The translations under genes and the position numbers were made by a program. From a virus, in the IMG/VR virus record IMGVR_UViG_3300013128_000029, positions 1-27,685 of that record: a DNA stretch of 27,685 nt, one strand, 5' to 3'. Positions 1 through 6,427 of the stretch are shown piece by piece (positions within the stretch are counted from its first letter, which is position 1; every line of letters starts with the position of its first letter). The notes beneath the pieces are model-generated. The model saw only the letters and a program-made list of their open reading frames with translations, had not been told where the DNA came from and searched no databases.

Positions 1-645
1 GCCAAAGGTGCCGGGGCAGGAACCACGGTCGAGGGCATCCTCATCGCAGCGGGCGTGAACGTGGCGACGCCACCCCCGTCTGCCCCTAACCTCGCTGCGG
101 TCTACAACGCCGGAACCTTGGCGGCCCACCAGACCATGGCCATGACCGACGCGCGGGGCGGCGGCCTTGTGCTCGACGGAACCAGCGGGTCATTCACGGG
201 CGCCAACGTTCTGCGGGTCCGCACCGCTGCGGGAGACGTTGTCGTTGCCCGCGCGTCCGGGTTCGTGGGCCTCAACGTCGTCCCGGATAGACAGCTCCAC
301 TTGTACAGCACGGATCCCACGATCCGCCTCTCCCGAGACAACGGCTCTACTACCTCAACCGTGGACATCCGAAACACGTCCGACGCTTTGGAGTTCTACT
401 CAGCCAACTACGACCTCGTCATGGGTCGGCTTCGCCAGTTCAACGGCGCATTCTACGCAGCGGGCGGATTGATTCCTTCCAACGGTAACATCGAGGCTGC
501 GGAGCACACCATCACGTTTGGGGATGGGTCTGCTCAGGTATTTGCACCAGCAAACTGTGCACGCTTGCGGTTCAACCTTGGTGCGAATCGCATGGAAATC
601 TCCATAAACGGAAACGCATACGTAGGCATCGACACAAGCCCGTAG
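1..645 (+). CDS. Tail fibre / receptor-binding-type structural protein, C-terminal part (partial at left edge)
   Basis: The reading frame is open from base 1, so only the last 214 residues are present. It starts with KGAGAGTTVEGILIAAG, a sequence type common in phage tail fibres and side tail proteins just before the C-terminal module. Further on, VGLNVVPDRQLHLYSTDPTI resembles the 'G(I/L)xxxPxxxLHV' repeats seen in tail fibre and endosialidase-chaperone-type proteins, and the end (NGNAYVGIDTSP) repeats that theme. No catalytic residues or transmembrane segments are visible. Its likely role is at the tail tip or fibre, contacting the host surface. This is inferred from sequence style and from its place before the lysis genes; a head-fibre or other decorative protein is possible. 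The GTG at base 55 is probably an internal codon rather than the start. Confidence 0.6.
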   Translation, partial: AKGAGAGTTVEGILIAAGVNVATPPPSAPNLAAVYNAGTLAAHQTMAMTDARGGGLVLDGTSGSFTGANVLRVRTAAGDVVVARASGFVGLNVVPDRQLHLYSTDPTIRLSRDNGSTTSTVDIRNTSDALEFYSANYDLVMGRLRQFNGAFYAAGGLIPSNGNIEAAEHTITFGDGSAQVFAPANCARLRFNLGANRMEISINGNAYVGIDTSP

Positions 646-696
646 TTTCGCGTGCACTACACAGGGCTTCTGGGTACAATCCGACCCGGAGGTCAC

Positions 697-1035
697 ATGT
701 CCGAACACAAAATTCCCCTGGTACTCTCAACTGACGAACGCAAAAAGCTGACGCTCATTTGCATAACAGCGATCAGCACCACGTCGCGCTTGCAGCGAAA
801 GTGGTTCGATGAAGTCTTTGTTCAGTTGCAGCTCGACGGGTACGAGCACGAACTGCAAACACGAAGCGTGATTCTGCCCGATCCCACCAACGACGACACG
901 CCTGAATCGTTTGAGTTGAACCTGGATGCCGCGAAGTTCTTGGTCAACGCACTGGAGAACGCTGAAATTCGCGGGTCGTACTCACGGGCTGCACTGCGCA
1001 TCTCGACGCGACTCCGTGAAGCCCTGCCAACCTAA
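697..1035 (+). CDS. Small protein of unknown function (112 aa)
   Basis: I do not recognise the family. I place the start at ATG 697 because GGAGG lies at 688-692, four bases upstream. An in-frame GTG at 652 would add 15 residues but has no ribosome binding site. The protein looks soluble and helical, with a charged N-terminus (MSEHKIPLVLSTDERKKL) and a C-terminal segment rich in Ala, Leu and Arg. There is no signal peptide or membrane segment. It follows the tail protein by about 50 bases, and its stop overlaps the stop of the converging endolysin gene by 4 bases. The position suggests a late gene, but nothing in the sequence shows what it does. Confidence 0.65.
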   Translation: MSEHKIPLVLSTDERKKLTLICITAISTTSRLQRKWFDEVFVQLQLDGYEHELQTRSVILPDPTNDDTPESFELNLDAAKFLVNALENAEIRGSYSRAALRISTRLREALPT

Positions 1036-1721
1036 GCAACAAAGCTCGCGCGAATCCGCTTGTAGATTTTGTTCCAGTCGAATTTCGGAACTTCGCGCAG
1101 AGCGCCCGGGTCCCAACCCCCGTTCTTGTCCCAACGCTCAAGCGGCTCGATGTCCTCGTGCCCAACCAAGCGGGGGGACGGGAACGTGGCGTCAATGAAG
1201 GTCTTCATGAACCCGTGTCGAGTTGCGATGTCACAGATCAATGCACCGCATTTGTCGTACTGTTGGGGCGTGAACGTCGCTGTGCTTTCAGGCACCAGCT
1301 CAATGCCGATGTAACACGCATTGGGGGACGACGTAGGGTACAGGTCGGTTGGTGTTTTCCTCCCGGCCCACTTCGCCTTCCATCGGGCGAGGGCTGTCGG
1401 GGGAACCTTTCCGGTCCACGCGCCCGAAGTGTAAAGCACCCGCTGCTCGTTGGGCACGCCTGCATGCCAGGCCATTTCGATCTCATCTGCAATTTGGAGA
1501 ATGGTGCCGTCGTGGCCAATCACGTAATGGGCGAAGCTCGCACCCTTCCGGGTGTAGATCCTCTCGGCGGCCTTCAAAGGTGACACACCCCATTCCTTGG
1601 CTTTGTCGAGAACCCCGCGCCCGGCAGTGTGCACCATCACGCCAAACGCCTTTACGTCCGGGCGGTTACGCACGTCCTGGGGCTGTTGGGTCATGACGGC
1701 GAGGGAGGATTGTGTTCGCAT
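1032..1721 (-). CDS. N-acetylmuramoyl-L-alanine amidase (Amidase_2 endolysin)
   Basis: Predicted zinc amidase that cuts the bond between N-acetylmuramic acid and L-alanine in peptidoglycan, releasing phage at lysis. The 229-residue protein is essentially one Amidase_2/PGRP domain. The likely zinc ligands are His31 (VMVHTAG), His188 (LVGHEDI) and Asp204 (GGWDPGAL). FAHYVIGHDGTILQ (from about residue 63), AWHAG (about 84-88) and IGIELVP (about 138-144) match conserved strands of the fold. There is no signal peptide, so export would need a holin. It lies opposite to and beside the holin and spanin genes. ATG 1721 has no Shine-Dalgarno sequence, and a possible -10 (GATAGT, minus strand, 1731-1736) sits nine bases upstream, so the mRNA may be leaderless. 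Met10 is an alternative start. Confidence 0.9.
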   Translation of the reverse strand: MRTQSSLAVMTQQPQDVRNRPDVKAFGVMVHTAGRGVLDKAKEWGVSPLKAAERIYTRKGASFAHYVIGHDGTILQIADEIEMAWHAGVPNEQRVLYTSGAWTGKVPPTALARWKAKWAGRKTPTDLYPTSSPNACYIGIELVPESTATFTPQQYDKCGALICDIATRHGFMKTFIDATFPSPRLVGHEDIEPLERWDKNGGWDPGALREVPKFDWNKIYKRIRASFVA

Positions 1722-1752
1722 GTACTACAGACTATCGCGGTTTTTCCCAAAC

Positions 1753-1761
1753 TGATATGGT
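1753..1761 (+). promoter_or_regulatory. Possible extended -10 promoter for the holin/spanin genes
   Basis: TGATATGGT carries an extended -10 (TGN then TATGGT) about 26 bases before the ATG at 1788. No good -35 box is visible 16-18 bases upstream. The 66-base gap between the endolysin start and the holin-like start must hold promoters for both directions if they are separate units. The assignment is weak. Confidence 0.28.
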
Positions 1762-1787
1762 ATTTCCTCTCTCAAGGAGTTTTCACA

Positions 1788-2303
1788 ATGCGAAAGATCC
1801 TCAGTCTATGTCTGCTGGTTTGTGCTTTGGCCTTGGTAACACCCGCGAAGAACGCGGTTGCCGCCGATACTGTGCCCGTCGCAACTCAGGTTTTTGCCCT
1901 GGGTGTTGCCGAAGGAATCTCGGCTGCGCCGTCTGATCCGATGGACGGTGTGAAGCTGCCGGTTCCCGTCCCCGAGGACGACGCCCTACATGGCTTGCTC
2001 GTCAACGCAGTGAAGAGCGCACAGGAGGGGAACTGGAAGCTGATGATTTCAGCCGTGCTGTTCCTGCTCATGTTCGTGGTGCGAAAGGTGAAGCTCCCGT
2101 TCCTTCAAGGCGACCGCGGCGGTGCCATCTCCGTCATGCTCTTGGCCTTGTTGGGCGCGTTTGGTTCAGCCTTGGCAAGCGGTGCCCCCATTTCCTTGGG
2201 GCTCGTCACCGGGGCGGTCACCATCGCGTTCACGGCTGTCGGCGGGTACACGTGGGTGAAGCGCGTCTGGAAGCCCAATGACAAGAAGGCGCCCACCGCG
2301 TGA
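1788..2303 (+). CDS. Signal-peptide-bearing membrane protein, holin candidate (171 aa)
   Basis: The start is ATG 1788, preceded by AAGGAG at 1774-1779; the longer upstream reading frame has no ribosome site. Residues 1-26 form a typical signal peptide (basic MRK, hydrophobic core, AVAA at the end). After a mostly polar stretch come three hydrophobic segments, about 84-98, 112-132 and 136-153, then a basic tail (VKRVWKPNDKK). Three membrane spans, small size and the position directly before two spanin-like genes suggest a holin or other lysis-timing protein. No family signature proves this, and a cleaved signal peptide is unusual for a holin, so a different inner-membrane function is possible. 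Its last bases overlap the next gene (GTGA, 2300-2303). Confidence 0.6.
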   Translation: MRKILSLCLLVCALALVTPAKNAVAADTVPVATQVFALGVAEGISAAPSDPMDGVKLPVPVPEDDALHGLLVNAVKSAQEGNWKLMISAVLFLLMFVVRKVKLPFLQGDRGGAISVMLLALLGAFGSALASGAPISLGLVTGAVTIAFTAVGGYTWVKRVWKPNDKKAPTA

Positions 2304-2623
2304 ACACGCTCAAGCCCAGGCTCAAGCAATGGTTGAAGATCGCAGGGATCGTTCTGGTCCTTGCGGTCGTCTTCGTGCTGTGGATTCTGTTGCGGCCCAC
2401 ACGAAAAAAGAAGGCAGTGGACGCCAAGAGCGAAGGGCTCGATGCTGTCATCGAAACCCTCCGCGCCGAGGTGACTGCGGCCAACAACGAGGCTGCGATC
2501 GCAATCAATGCGGCCCAGCGTGAGGACGCAACCCTCAAGACCAATCTGACTGAGGTCGTGCAAATCAAAGACGGTGCGCGCCGACGTCAGCGTCTGATTG
2601 AACTGCGAGAAGGAATCCAATGA
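2300..2623 (+). CDS. Small membrane-anchored coiled-coil protein, i-spanin-like (107 aa)
   Basis: It starts with GTG overlapping the TGA of the preceding gene, so translation is probably coupled. Residues about 13-32 are one strongly hydrophobic segment (IAGIVLVLAVVFVLWILL) after a basic N-terminus. It is followed by RPTRKKK and a charged helical region of about 70 residues, rich in Ala, Glu and Lys and likely to form a coiled coil. That is the layout of Rz-type inner-membrane spanins: an N-terminal anchor and a helical periplasmic domain. Spanins diverge quickly, so the call rests on topology and gene order. The positive charge after the membrane segment could instead place the helix in the cytoplasm, which would argue against a spanin. 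It overlaps the next gene by ATGA. Confidence 0.5.
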   Translation: MNTLKPRLKQWLKIAGIVLVLAVVFVLWILLRPTRKKKAVDAKSEGLDAVIETLRAEVTAANNEAAIAINAAQREDATLKTNLTEVVQIKDGARRRQRLIELREGIQ

Positions 2624-3168
2624 AACAACTGCGGGTGACAGGAGCACTTCTGCTGGCCGTGATTGGGTGTGCCCCACAGGTCGCAGAGGTCAGACCCAAA
2701 CGGGTGTCGCTTCTACCACCCGCTGTTGACGTGGATGCACTGTTGCCCCCGGTCGCAGTGCCCACGGTTCCGGTGGAATCGCTGTCGCACTTCCGGTCTG
2801 TCCCTGTCGATGAGGGTGCGGAGCTGTGTTACGGCAAGGCATCGGAGCCTGCCAAGCGGGTGTGCACAGCGGTTGAGCCCGGTATCCTCGTGAGCGAACA
2901 GACCTACGCCCAGAGCATGGTCGCGGAATCGGAAGCCAAGCGGTACAAGCAAGAGGTCGCGACGCTTCGGAAGCTGCGGCTCACTGAGGTGGCCGCAGTT
3001 CTGCAAGCGGAGACGGCATACCAAGACACGGTTGCCGAACTTCAAACGGAAAACGCTCGGCTGCGGGAACCCACGTGGTGGGCGCAACATAGTTTTGAGG
3101 TGGGGTTGATGGGGGGAATCGTTGTGACAATCGCAGCGATCGCCGCCGCTTCTGCGGCAACGGACTGA
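2620..3168 (+). CDS. Lipoprotein with C-terminal membrane segment, spanin candidate (182 aa)
   Basis: The N-terminus is a lipoprotein signal with a lipobox (VIGC, Cys17). A Pro/Val-rich stretch follows (about 30-55), then a long helical, probably coiled-coil part (about 93-150) and a C-terminal hydrophobic segment (GLMGGIVVTIAAIAAASA, about 163-180). A lipid anchor at one end and a membrane span at the other is the layout known for single-protein spanins (u-spanins, such as phage T1 gp11), which tie the outer membrane to the inner membrane. Unlike T1 gp11, a long coiled coil is predicted here. Sitting after an i-spanin-like gene, it could alternatively be the outer-membrane partner of a two-protein spanin. 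The last 188 bases overlap the converging transglycosylase gene. Confidence 0.55.
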   Translation: MKQLRVTGALLLAVIGCAPQVAEVRPKRVSLLPPAVDVDALLPPVAVPTVPVESLSHFRSVPVDEGAELCYGKASEPAKRVCTAVEPGILVSEQTYAQSMVAESEAKRYKQEVATLRKLRLTEVAAVLQAETAYQDTVAELQTENARLREPTWWAQHSFEVGLMGGIVVTIAAIAAASAATD

Positions 3169-3589
3169 ACCCAAGAACCTTTTGGCTGTAGGGTGACGGG
3201 CGGCACTTAGGGTAGCCCGCGTACACCGACAACCATTTGTTGGGGTCATTCGTACCACACCGTTTTCGGTAGTAATTCATGATGCGTTTGGCGCACTCGA
3301 AGTGGTGTCGTGTGTTGCCTAGTAAGTCGAGCTTCGGGCAGACGAACGTGGCGACGCCTTTCGGGTTGAGTCCCATGTACCCGACGCTGCCGACGGAGCT
3401 GCGCGCGTCAATGTGGAACCCGGATTCTCGGAACATGATTCGAGTGGCAAGCTCGGCATCCTCCTGGAAAATCTCCACAACAAGCTCGGCCAGCACAGGT
3501 GCTTCGCGGAGATGTCGGCAATAGGGGGCCTTGGGCTGCATGTCGCATCCGGTGAGGGCGAACATGAGCGCGAGAATCACTTCACTCAT
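2981..3589 (-). CDS. Lipoprotein lytic transglycosylase-like protein (SLT fold, 202 aa)
   Basis: I start at ATG 3589, whose ATGA overlaps the stop of the primase gene; the same frame runs on to 3847 only as a shadow of that gene. The first 15 residues are a lipoprotein signal with lipobox LTGC. The SLT lysozyme-like fold follows. MFRESGFHIDARSSVGSVGY holds the catalytic Glu (RESGF) and the G-x-x-GYMGL strand, and WLSVYAGYPK and PYSQKVL correspond to the usual 'AYN.G' and 'Y...V' motifs. It should cleave the glycan strands of peptidoglycan, either at lysis or from the virion. The recognisable domain ends near base 3170. About 62 further residues, rich in Pro and Arg, lie antisense to the spanin-like gene and may be a non-functional tail. 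Confidence 0.65.
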   Translation of the reverse strand: MSEVILALMFALTGCDMQPKAPYCRHLREAPVLAELVVEIFQEDAELATRIMFRESGFHIDARSSVGSVGYMGLNPKGVATFVCPKLDLLGNTRHHFECAKRIMNYYRKRCGTNDPNKWLSVYAGYPKCRPSPYSQKVLGFSPLPQKRRRSLRLSQRFPPSTPPQNYVAPTTWVPAAERFPFEVRQPCLGMPSPLAELRPPQ

Positions 3590-4800
3590 GGCGGCAAAAA
3601 CTGGATGGCGCGAGGACGCATGCCTTCGTCCTGCTTCAACTCGACGCGCAGCTGTCGGCCCACCAGTTGGGTAAGGGCGATGCTGTCGAATGGGGACCCG
3701 GTGTATTGGGTCGCCTCGGTGAACGCCTGCCACCTTGCGATCAGGCGTGTGTTCATGGTGCGAGGAACGATGATCCATTCCTCGAACGGGCGCACTTGCG
3801 ACGTGGGTTGCATGCCCACACGGACTTTGAAGTTGTTGCCGTCGCACGCATTGGGTGCGTTCTCAATCACGGAGACCCGGTTGATCTGGACCTGCACGAT
3901 GTCACCCACGCGGCGGGACAGGTTCTTCCGGGCCTTGGCCAAGTCGAAGACCAGCGCGTAGGACCCACGGTCGTGGTAGTGCCCCCCGATCGGAATGGAC
4001 AGAAGCGTCTCAGTGATCTGCTCGTCGGACCAGCCATAAAGCAAAGCGGTCTGCATGAAACCCAGGCACATTTCGGACCGGGAGCCCTTGGACCGGGGCG
4101 CGGTGTACCGCTGCCAGAGGTCTTCCCGCATGGGCCGGGCGCCGCGGTTGAGGGTTTCAAGTGAGTTCCCTTCGACGGGCTCGGGCGTCACCTTCAACTC
4201 CGGCCAGAGCGCGGAGACGTGGGCCGACAACTCGTTCAGGGTGTACCGGCGATCGGAGTGGAGCCAGGGTGTGTAGACTTCGGAGATGGTGGGCTGCTGC
4301 TTCCAGTAGACGGTGCCCGGGATGCGGAGCACACGGGCCGGGTCGTGAACCGCATCGGACTTCACCGCGAGCTGGAGTCGCTGGATGATTTCCTGGTTCT
4401 TGTGGATGGCGGGCTCGAACTCTTTGAGGAACCAGTACAGGTGCACGCCACGTGCGGTGCGCACACAAGCTGATGGCGGGGCGCCGTGCTCAGCAAGGCG
4501 CGCGACGTGCGGCCATGCAACGTCCGGGGCGTCGAGGTCAGCGATCGCGGCGACATAGGCCGGGACATTTTCGTTCCGGCCTCTCTTGTCATTGCGCGGG
4601 TTGACGCCAAAGAAGGCGTCGTACCCCTGCTTGTTCTGCGTCGCCATCCAGTCGAAGGCGTAATACGCAAACTTCTGCGTGAGTGGTAACGGAAAGAAGT
4701 ACGATTTGGACTGCTGTCCCGGCTGCAACATTCGGATTTCTCCCCAACCCTTATGCGAACCCCACAATGCCTCGAATAGTTTAACAGCCGGATTCTCCAC
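3586..4800 (-). CDS. Archaeo-eukaryotic-type primase (AEP / RepB-like)
   Basis: Predicted DNA primase, or primase-polymerase, for phage replication. Catalytic motifs of the AEP superfamily are visible: hhhDhD as AIADLD (Asp88, Asp90), the sxH strand as RTARGVHLYWFL (His120), and a third acidic motif with its characteristic follow-up HDPARVLRIPGT (Asp153). A helical PriCT-like region follows (about 235-300, around YGWSDEQITETLLSIP), and then a C-terminal domain I cannot assign. GTG 4800 is preceded by the strong site GGGAGGGA. It follows the methyltransferase by 11 bases and overlaps the transglycosylase (ATGA), so it is in the same transcription unit. No helicase domain is fused; the DnaB-type helicase is encoded separately at 13306-14421. 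Confidence 0.8.
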   Translation of the reverse strand: MENPAVKLFEALWGSHKGWGEIRMLQPGQQSKSYFFPLPLTQKFAYYAFDWMATQNKQGYDAFFGVNPRNDKRGRNENVPAYVAAIADLDAPDVAWPHVARLAEHGAPPSACVRTARGVHLYWFLKEFEPAIHKNQEIIQRLQLAVKSDAVHDPARVLRIPGTVYWKQQPTISEVYTPWLHSDRRYTLNELSAHVSALWPELKVTPEPVEGNSLETLNRGARPMREDLWQRYTAPRSKGSRSEMCLGFMQTALLYGWSDEQITETLLSIPIGGHYHDRGSYALVFDLAKARKNLSRRVGDIVQVQINRVSVIENAPNACDGNNFKVRVGMQPTSQVRPFEEWIIVPRTMNTRLIARWQAFTEATQYTGSPFDSIALTQLVGRQLRVELKQDEGMRPRAIQFLPP

Positions 4801-4811
4801 TTTGTCCCTCC

Positions 4812-5690
4812 CTAAGCCGCAGCGTTTTGAGATTTGAAGTACGCAGTCAATTCGGGAATCTCAGTTTTGCCGATGGCTTCCTTGCCCCAACGTGTCCACT
4901 CTTTTGAGGACTCCATTGGTTCGGCGCGGGCGAACAGCTCCAGGTATTTCCCCGGGCTCTTCTGCGCGATCACGTTGTAGCTGATGTCCGGCTTGCGGGA
5001 GTGCCCGACCCACGGTGCCTGGAAGACTTCACCCTCTTCGTGGAACTCAGACAGGAACCAGTTGCGCACGTTCTGCGGTTTGTTGGTCGGCATGTTCCCA
5101 CGGGTGGCGAACAGGATGTGCTCGGTGTCCCCACGGAAGTAGTTGCCCACGCCCATTCGTCCGGTCTTCAACCACGTAATGACGGTCTTGGGCTCGAAGC
5201 CCCAGGCCCGCGCCACGGTGGCAGCGTGTCCTTCGAGAAGGAAGTGGTTGGTCGTCCACAGGTACAAGTGGGCCTTGTCCGCAGCCAACGACTCGACCGG
5301 CATGCCGACGATCTGGTCGAGATCCATCGGTTCGTACTTATCCCCAACTGCACCTTTTGCGGCTTGATTGCCGTACTTCCACGGTGGGTCTGCCACGATG
5401 GTGGTGAATTTGGTGGAGGGTGGAAGCACGAGTTCTTTGAGGGGCGACGTGTTCGGAAGCAACAAGACGCGGCCAGTCGCATCGTTCGCGACACCGGGCA
5501 GCTTGTGAAGATGCAACAACCCATCGGCATGTAGCAAGGCGAAACCGACAACACCGCGAAAGGTGACTTGGTAGTCCACAGCGTACCCAAAAACTTGGGC
5601 GGGGTGGGGCTTGTCGAGGTCCCCATAAAGGTCGGTCAGGAAGGAAGCGTTGTCGTCCCAAAGTTTCTCAGCAATCTCGTCGGTCGTCAT
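4812..5690 (-). CDS. MT-A70-family adenine methyltransferase
   Basis: Predicted S-adenosylmethionine-dependent N6-adenine methyltransferase. The central motif is DPPW (Asp101-Trp104 in VADPPWKYGN), diagnostic of the MT-A70 family; HLYLWTTNHFL (about 141-151) and HILFATRGN are typical of phage members. Residues 1-90 form an extra N-terminal part not needed for the catalytic fold. Phage MT-A70 enzymes usually modify phage DNA and so protect against host restriction; no partner restriction enzyme is seen here, so self-protection or regulation by methylation are the likely uses. It lies between thymidylate kinase and the primase on the same strand. A stable hairpin (5727-5747) sits in the 65-base gap upstream. 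The ribosome site is weak (AAGAAAG, about 10 bases from ATG). Confidence 0.88.
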   Translation of the reverse strand: MTTDEIAEKLWDDNASFLTDLYGDLDKPHPAQVFGYAVDYQVTFRGVVGFALLHADGLLHLHKLPGVANDATGRVLLLPNTSPLKELVLPPSTKFTTIVADPPWKYGNQAAKGAVGDKYEPMDLDQIVGMPVESLAADKAHLYLWTTNHFLLEGHAATVARAWGFEPKTVITWLKTGRMGVGNYFRGDTEHILFATRGNMPTNKPQNVRNWFLSEFHEEGEVFQAPWVGHSRKPDISYNVIAQKSPGKYLELFARAEPMESSKEWTRWGKEAIGKTEIPELTAYFKSQNAAA

Positions 5691-5726
5691 CGTGCGTCAG
5701 CTTTCTTGGTCGGAGGTGGAATGCGC

Positions 5727-5747
5727 GCCAGCAAGCTCTTTGCTGGC
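5727..5747 (-). other. Perfect 8-bp hairpin upstream of the methyltransferase gene
   Basis: The arms GCCAGCAA and TTGCTGGC pair perfectly around a 5-base loop, in the gap between the thymidylate kinase stop (5756) and the methyltransferase start (5690). No T-run follows on the minus strand, so it is not a normal intrinsic terminator. It could stabilise mRNA ends, pause transcription or mark a processing site. Confidence 0.5.
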
Positions 5748-5755
5748 TATGGTTG

Positions 5756-6424
5756 TTACTCAACGACGTGTTGGTTTCTTCGCCATGGAGGTGTGTCATG
5801 CCGCTGTTGGGAGGCGAGTTCGTCCGCGCGTTGCAACGTCGCGGAGTACACATCCTTGAACACAGTCAAGGGATCCTGGGTTGCGTCGATCACCTTCCAG
5901 TGTCGCGGGTTTCGCGATGCCCACATGGCGCAGTAGTTGGCCCTGGCCTCGGACATGAGGTTGGCGTTGCGTTCATACGAGTCGCGCTTTTCTGGTCGGC
6001 GCGCGGAGGCAGTGATTGACGGGGCGTCCAACAAAAAGTTCAACTCCGCTTGCGGAAGAGCTTTGTGGATTTCCTCCAAAAACGTTTCATCGAGCCCGAA
6101 GACGCTTCCGTACACGAACCCGGATTGCCACCAGCGATCCGCGATACAAAGCACCTCGGGGTCTTTTGCGAATGCGCGGATCTCTTCTGCCACGGTGTAG
6201 CGATCGACGGTCATCATGGCTTGGAAGGCAAGGGGTTGTTCTTGCGCCTCTCCGGTTTCCAACCACTGCTTGAGCACACGTCCCAAGTCCGTAGCGTATT
6301 GCGGAAAGCTGAACAATCGTGCGCCCTTCGGAAAGGACTTTGATCCTTCGTGTACCACGCGTTTCAGTGTTTGCACCAACGTGTTCTTGCCAACAGCGTC
6401 GCCGCCTTCGATAACGATGAACAT
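5756..6424 (-). CDS. tmk: Thymidylate (dTMP) kinase
   Basis: Phosphorylates dTMP to dTDP with ATP, feeding dTTP synthesis during phage replication. The P-loop is EGGDAVGKNTL (about residues 6-16), with Asn where many homologues have Ser or Thr. The dTMP-binding DRY motif is present in altered form as ADRWW (about residue 95). The LID region follows as RRPEKRDSYERN, containing a conserved Glu. The 222-residue length fits the family. The start follows the polymerase stop by three bases, with AAGG upstream, so it is probably co-transcribed with polymerase and glycosylase. Together with the uracil-DNA glycosylase and the deoxyribosyltransferase it indicates active control of thymidine nucleotides. 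Confidence 0.88.
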   Translation of the reverse strand: MFIVIEGGDAVGKNTLVQTLKRVVHEGSKSFPKGARLFSFPQYATDLGRVLKQWLETGEAQEQPLAFQAMMTVDRYTVAEEIRAFAKDPEVLCIADRWWQSGFVYGSVFGLDETFLEEIHKALPQAELNFLLDAPSITASARRPEKRDSYERNANLMSEARANYCAMWASRNPRHWKVIDATQDPLTVFKDVYSATLQRADELASQQRHDTPPWRRNQHVVE

Positions 6425-6427
6425 GTC

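Noticed and set aside
3590-3847. Longer N-terminus for the transglycosylase (start at 3847)
   Set aside because: The extra 86 codons are antisense-free but overlap the primase in another frame, and the predicted lipoprotein signal begins exactly at ATG 3589.
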